From the NCBI RefSeq assembly GCF_028553805.1, contig NZ_CP067140.1, positions 992,001-1,056,000 on the forward strand: a stretch of 64,000 bases of DNA, given 5' to 3'. The stretch is from Paracoccus saliphilus (GTDB lineage Bacteria; Pseudomonadota; Alphaproteobacteria; Rhodobacterales; Rhodobacteraceae). The notes below the pieces were generated by a model. That model was given only the letters and a program-made list of their open reading frames with translations, did no database searches and was not told the origin of the DNA. Each line of letters starts with the position of its first letter. The first letter of the stretch is position 1. The translations under genes were made by a program, and so were the position numbers. Of this stretch, positions 62,198 to 64,000 are shown one piece after another.

Positions 62198-62787
62198 CTA
62201 CCGGGTCTCGCGGAAAGCTGCGTTTGTGCCTGCCGCGCCAGTGCGATCATCGGGGGCAGGGGATAGCCTTCGTCCAGCCCGCGTAGACCTCGCAGATATG
62301 TCAGTGCCGCGTCGAGATCGGGGAAATCGGCGTGGCGGCGCAGATGCAGCCACAGCGCGAGAACTGCGACCGAGCGCGACCGCCCGCCCCGGCAATGCAC
62401 CAGAAGCCCGCCGGGCCGGTGCGGCGGGTAATGCGGTTTACCCTCGGTATAGGTTGCCGCGAGCCCGTCGATCAGCCGGATGGCGGCCTCGAATAATTGC
62501 GGGGCGTTTCCCGGACCGTCCAGCAATCCGATCTGGTAGCGGCGCATCTGCGTGCCGTCCGGCAGCGCCAGCGGGCCGGGGAAGATGTTCATTGCCAGGT
62601 TCAGCGAGGCGGTTATGCCTGCAGCGGCCAGCGCTTCGGCATCCTCGGCAGCGCTCAGATTGCCGAGGAAAAGCCGGGTCAGCCCCGGTCCCGGTGCGTC
62701 AGCGACAGGGATCAGCAGGAAGGCCGCATCCTCTTGCGTCTCGGAATGCGGCGCGGTGCCGGGCAGGAAATGGCGGGGGGCGGGCAT
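62194..62787 (-). CDS. Dual-specificity / protein-tyrosine phosphatase-like protein
   Basis: This is a 197-residue cysteine-based phosphatase. The P-loop is at residues 131-138, HCRGGRSR (HC-x5-R), followed by SVAVLALWLH. A candidate general-acid Asp lies in IGLLDGPGNAP. The size and fold suit dual-specificity or DSP-like phosphatases rather than low-molecular-weight PTPs. The start at 62787 is three bases before the MBL stop on the minus strand. The frame open to 62946 lies inside the MBL gene. The substrate could be a protein or a small phosphorylated molecule. Confidence 0.85.
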   Translation of the reverse strand: MPAPRHFLPGTAPHSETQEDAAFLLIPVADAPGPGLTRLFLGNLSAAEDAEALAAAGITASLNLAMNIFPGPLALPDGTQMRRYQIGLLDGPGNAPQLFEAAIRLIDGLAATYTEGKPHYPPHRPGGLLVHCRGGRSRSVAVLALWLHLRRHADFPDLDAALTYLRGLRGLDEGYPLPPMIALARQAQTQLSARPGR

Positions 62788-62789
62788 GG

Positions 62790-63812
62790 TCAGACCTCGA
62801 CGGGTGTTTCGCGGATCAGGCGGCTCCCGAGGGCGCGGCACAAGAGAGGCGCCTTGGCCAGATCGGTGAAGGCGGGAATAACCTGCCGGGCCTCGCAGTG
62901 TTCGGCCATGGCCAGCAGGTCGCGGCGTCGTGGATGGACATTCCACGGCATCCAGCGCGCCCGGCCAGACGATACCGCCGCATGAGCGGGGCTGCTGTGC
63001 GGCAGGTGGCTGGAGAAGATCAGTCGGAATTCCTGCCGTTCCAGCAGGGTGGCAGGCAGCCCGCTTTCGGCGACTGCGCCCACCGCAACGACGACCTGAT
63101 CGGGGCGGGCGTCATGGGCTCCGACCACCGGGACGGGCTTGCCGCGAAACCCGCGCATTTCAGCGGCGATACCGGCGCAGGCATGGACGGTCAGTCCCCG
63201 CGCCTGCAGGGCCTCGACCATGTCCGGTCCTCGTCCGGCAGCGGGTGTCGGCAGGACAGCGCCTGTCCGTGCGACCTCGGCGATGCGCTCGACCTGATCT
63301 GTCAGCGGCTCGTCACGGTCGCCATAAGATGTGTCGGCCAGCACGGTCGCGGCCTTGGGAAACGGGGCGAAGGGCAGGGCGCACGCCTCGGTGCTGAAAT
63401 CCCCGGTATAGAGGAAACCGCCCGCCTCGGTGGGCATGTGCAGCCAGATACCACCCGGCGCATGTCCCGACTGTCCGGTTTGCAGGGGCAGGCCCAGAAC
63501 CGGCGTCACACCGTGCAAGGGCAAGTGGTGGACCGTGGCAGGGCACCCGCCGGGCAGTTGCCGTAGCGTCTCGGCGGTGGCGAAAACCGGCGGATTGCCC
63601 AGTTCTTCCAGCCGGTCGAGGCTGCCGCAATGGTCGATATGGGCATGGCTCAGCAGCACCGCATCGACCCGGCCCGCCGCTGACAGGTCGGGGCGCTCGC
63701 CCGCCTCCAGTCCGGCGCCAAGATCGAAGAGCAGGCGGCGGCCCGAATGTTCCAGCAGGAAGATGGCGGCGCTCTTGCGGCCCAACCCGCTGATCGCGGT
63801 CAGTCTTGCCAT
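62790..63812 (-). CDS. Metallo-beta-lactamase-fold hydrolase, beta-CASP-like
   Basis: This 340-residue MBL-fold protein has the metal-binding motif LLSHAHIDHCGSL (H56, H58, D60, H61), GDF at residues 137-139 in FLYTGDFSTEAC, and ADTSYGDRDE around 159-168. The last two resemble motif 4 and the ESTYG element of beta-CASP nucleases. The C-terminal MPWNVHPRRRDLLAMAEHC could be a reduced RMMBL-like part. Activity on nucleic acid is not shown and another hydrolase role is possible. It overlaps the ABC permease gene. Confidence 0.85.
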   Translation of the reverse strand: MARLTAISGLGRKSAAIFLLEHSGRRLLFDLGAGLEAGERPDLSAAGRVDAVLLSHAHIDHCGSLDRLEELGNPPVFATAETLRQLPGGCPATVHHLPLHGVTPVLGLPLQTGQSGHAPGGIWLHMPTEAGGFLYTGDFSTEACALPFAPFPKAATVLADTSYGDRDEPLTDQVERIAEVARTGAVLPTPAAGRGPDMVEALQARGLTVHACAGIAAEMRGFRGKPVPVVGAHDARPDQVVVAVGAVAESGLPATLLERQEFRLIFSSHLPHSSPAHAAVSSGRARWMPWNVHPRRRDLLAMAEHCEARQVIPAFTDLAKAPLLCRALGSRLIRETPVEV

Positions 63813-64000
63813 GGCAGCACTCCGGGTGGAAGGCGGCGGCGGAACAGCAGGCTGGCAAGCATCAGCACCAGGATCAGCGCCACCATCAGGCAGCCCACTG
63901 CCGCCGCGAGGGTCGATGAGCCCGCCTCTTCGAGGAAGATGATCATCGGGCCAATGGTCTGTGCCCGCGACGAGACCAGCAGGACCGAGACCTGTATCTC
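63800..64000 (-). CDS. ABC transporter permease C-terminus, Fe3+/FbpB-like, cut by window edge
   Basis: The last 66 residues of a membrane permease read EIQVSVLLVSSRAQTIGPMI, then IFLEEAGSSTLAAAVG, then the membrane segment LMVALILVLMLASLLF and RRRLPPGVLPWQD before TGA at 63800-63802. The EI-x-VSVLL start is typical of binding-protein-dependent permeases of the Fe3+/putrescine type, where this is the second half of a two-half permease. The stop overlaps the MBL start codon. The rest of the transporter lies outside the window. Confidence 0.8.
   Translation of the reverse strand, partial: EIQVSVLLVSSRAQTIGPMIIFLEEAGSSTLAAAVGCLMVALILVLMLASLLFRRRLPPGVLPWQD

Overview
The window is GC-rich DNA from an alphaproteobacterium, most likely order Rhodobacterales and a Paracoccus-like genus. 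The evidence is an Entner-Doudoroff aldolase, an adrenodoxin-type ferredoxin, the gor-hflK-hflC-degP order, BCCT and TRAP carriers, and rhodobacterial-style envelope and translation clusters. No single gene proves the genus. The sequence is almost fully coding. I see no rRNA, tRNA, CRISPR array, prophage or intact insertion sequence.

Layout: 0-7 kb is the envelope block uppS (cut by the window edge)-cdsA-dxr-rseP-bamA-ompH/skp. 7-16.4 kb holds a nucleoside hydrolase, a DUF2189 membrane protein, tgt, two Fe-S assembly genes, tpiA, rnd with a tandem-GNAT gene, a PAS_5 protein, gmk and a gamma-carbonic anhydrase. 16.4-24.4 kb holds a PhoR-like kinase, rpiA, gor, hflK, hflC, a DegP/Do protease and a ferredoxin. 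24.5-29.3 kb holds an MFS carrier with eda, a TrhA/hemolysin III protein and rpsB-tsf. 29.4-35.5 kb holds cmk, an aldehyde dehydrogenase, adenine deaminase, an HpcH/HpaI aldolase and hisB-hisH. 35.5-40.7 kb holds a Ktr/Trk potassium system, a BCCT carrier and a coiled-coil gene coupled to zapA. 41-50 kb holds an alpha/beta hydrolase, an MFS carrier, a DUF599 protein, hsp20, a frameshifted GNAT pseudogene, dnaX-ybaB-recR and a PiT phosphate transporter. 50-58.2 kb holds a complete oppABCDF operon and, divergently, cobU-cobT-cobS. 58.3-60.8 kb is a TRAP permease pair without its binding protein. 61.2-64 kb is a minus-strand cluster of ABC permease (cut by the edge), metallo-beta-lactamase-fold hydrolase, dual-specificity phosphatase and LacI regulator.

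Most genes are housekeeping. Overlapping stop and start codons show translational coupling in cdsA-dxr-rseP, gmk-gamma-CA-kinase, hflK-hflC, trkA-trkH, opp, cob and the final cluster.

The least ordinary signals are non-coding. A dispersed hairpin repeat occurs eight times, always just downstream of a gene's 3' end. A 366-base convergent gap (60821-61186) is packed with inverted and tandem repeats. The rpsB leader looks structured. hflK and hsp20 share a promoter architecture that looks like sigma-32 (RpoH). I found no clearly new multi-gene system. The nearest candidate is the ABC/MBL/phosphatase/LacI cluster at the right edge, whose substrate I cannot name.
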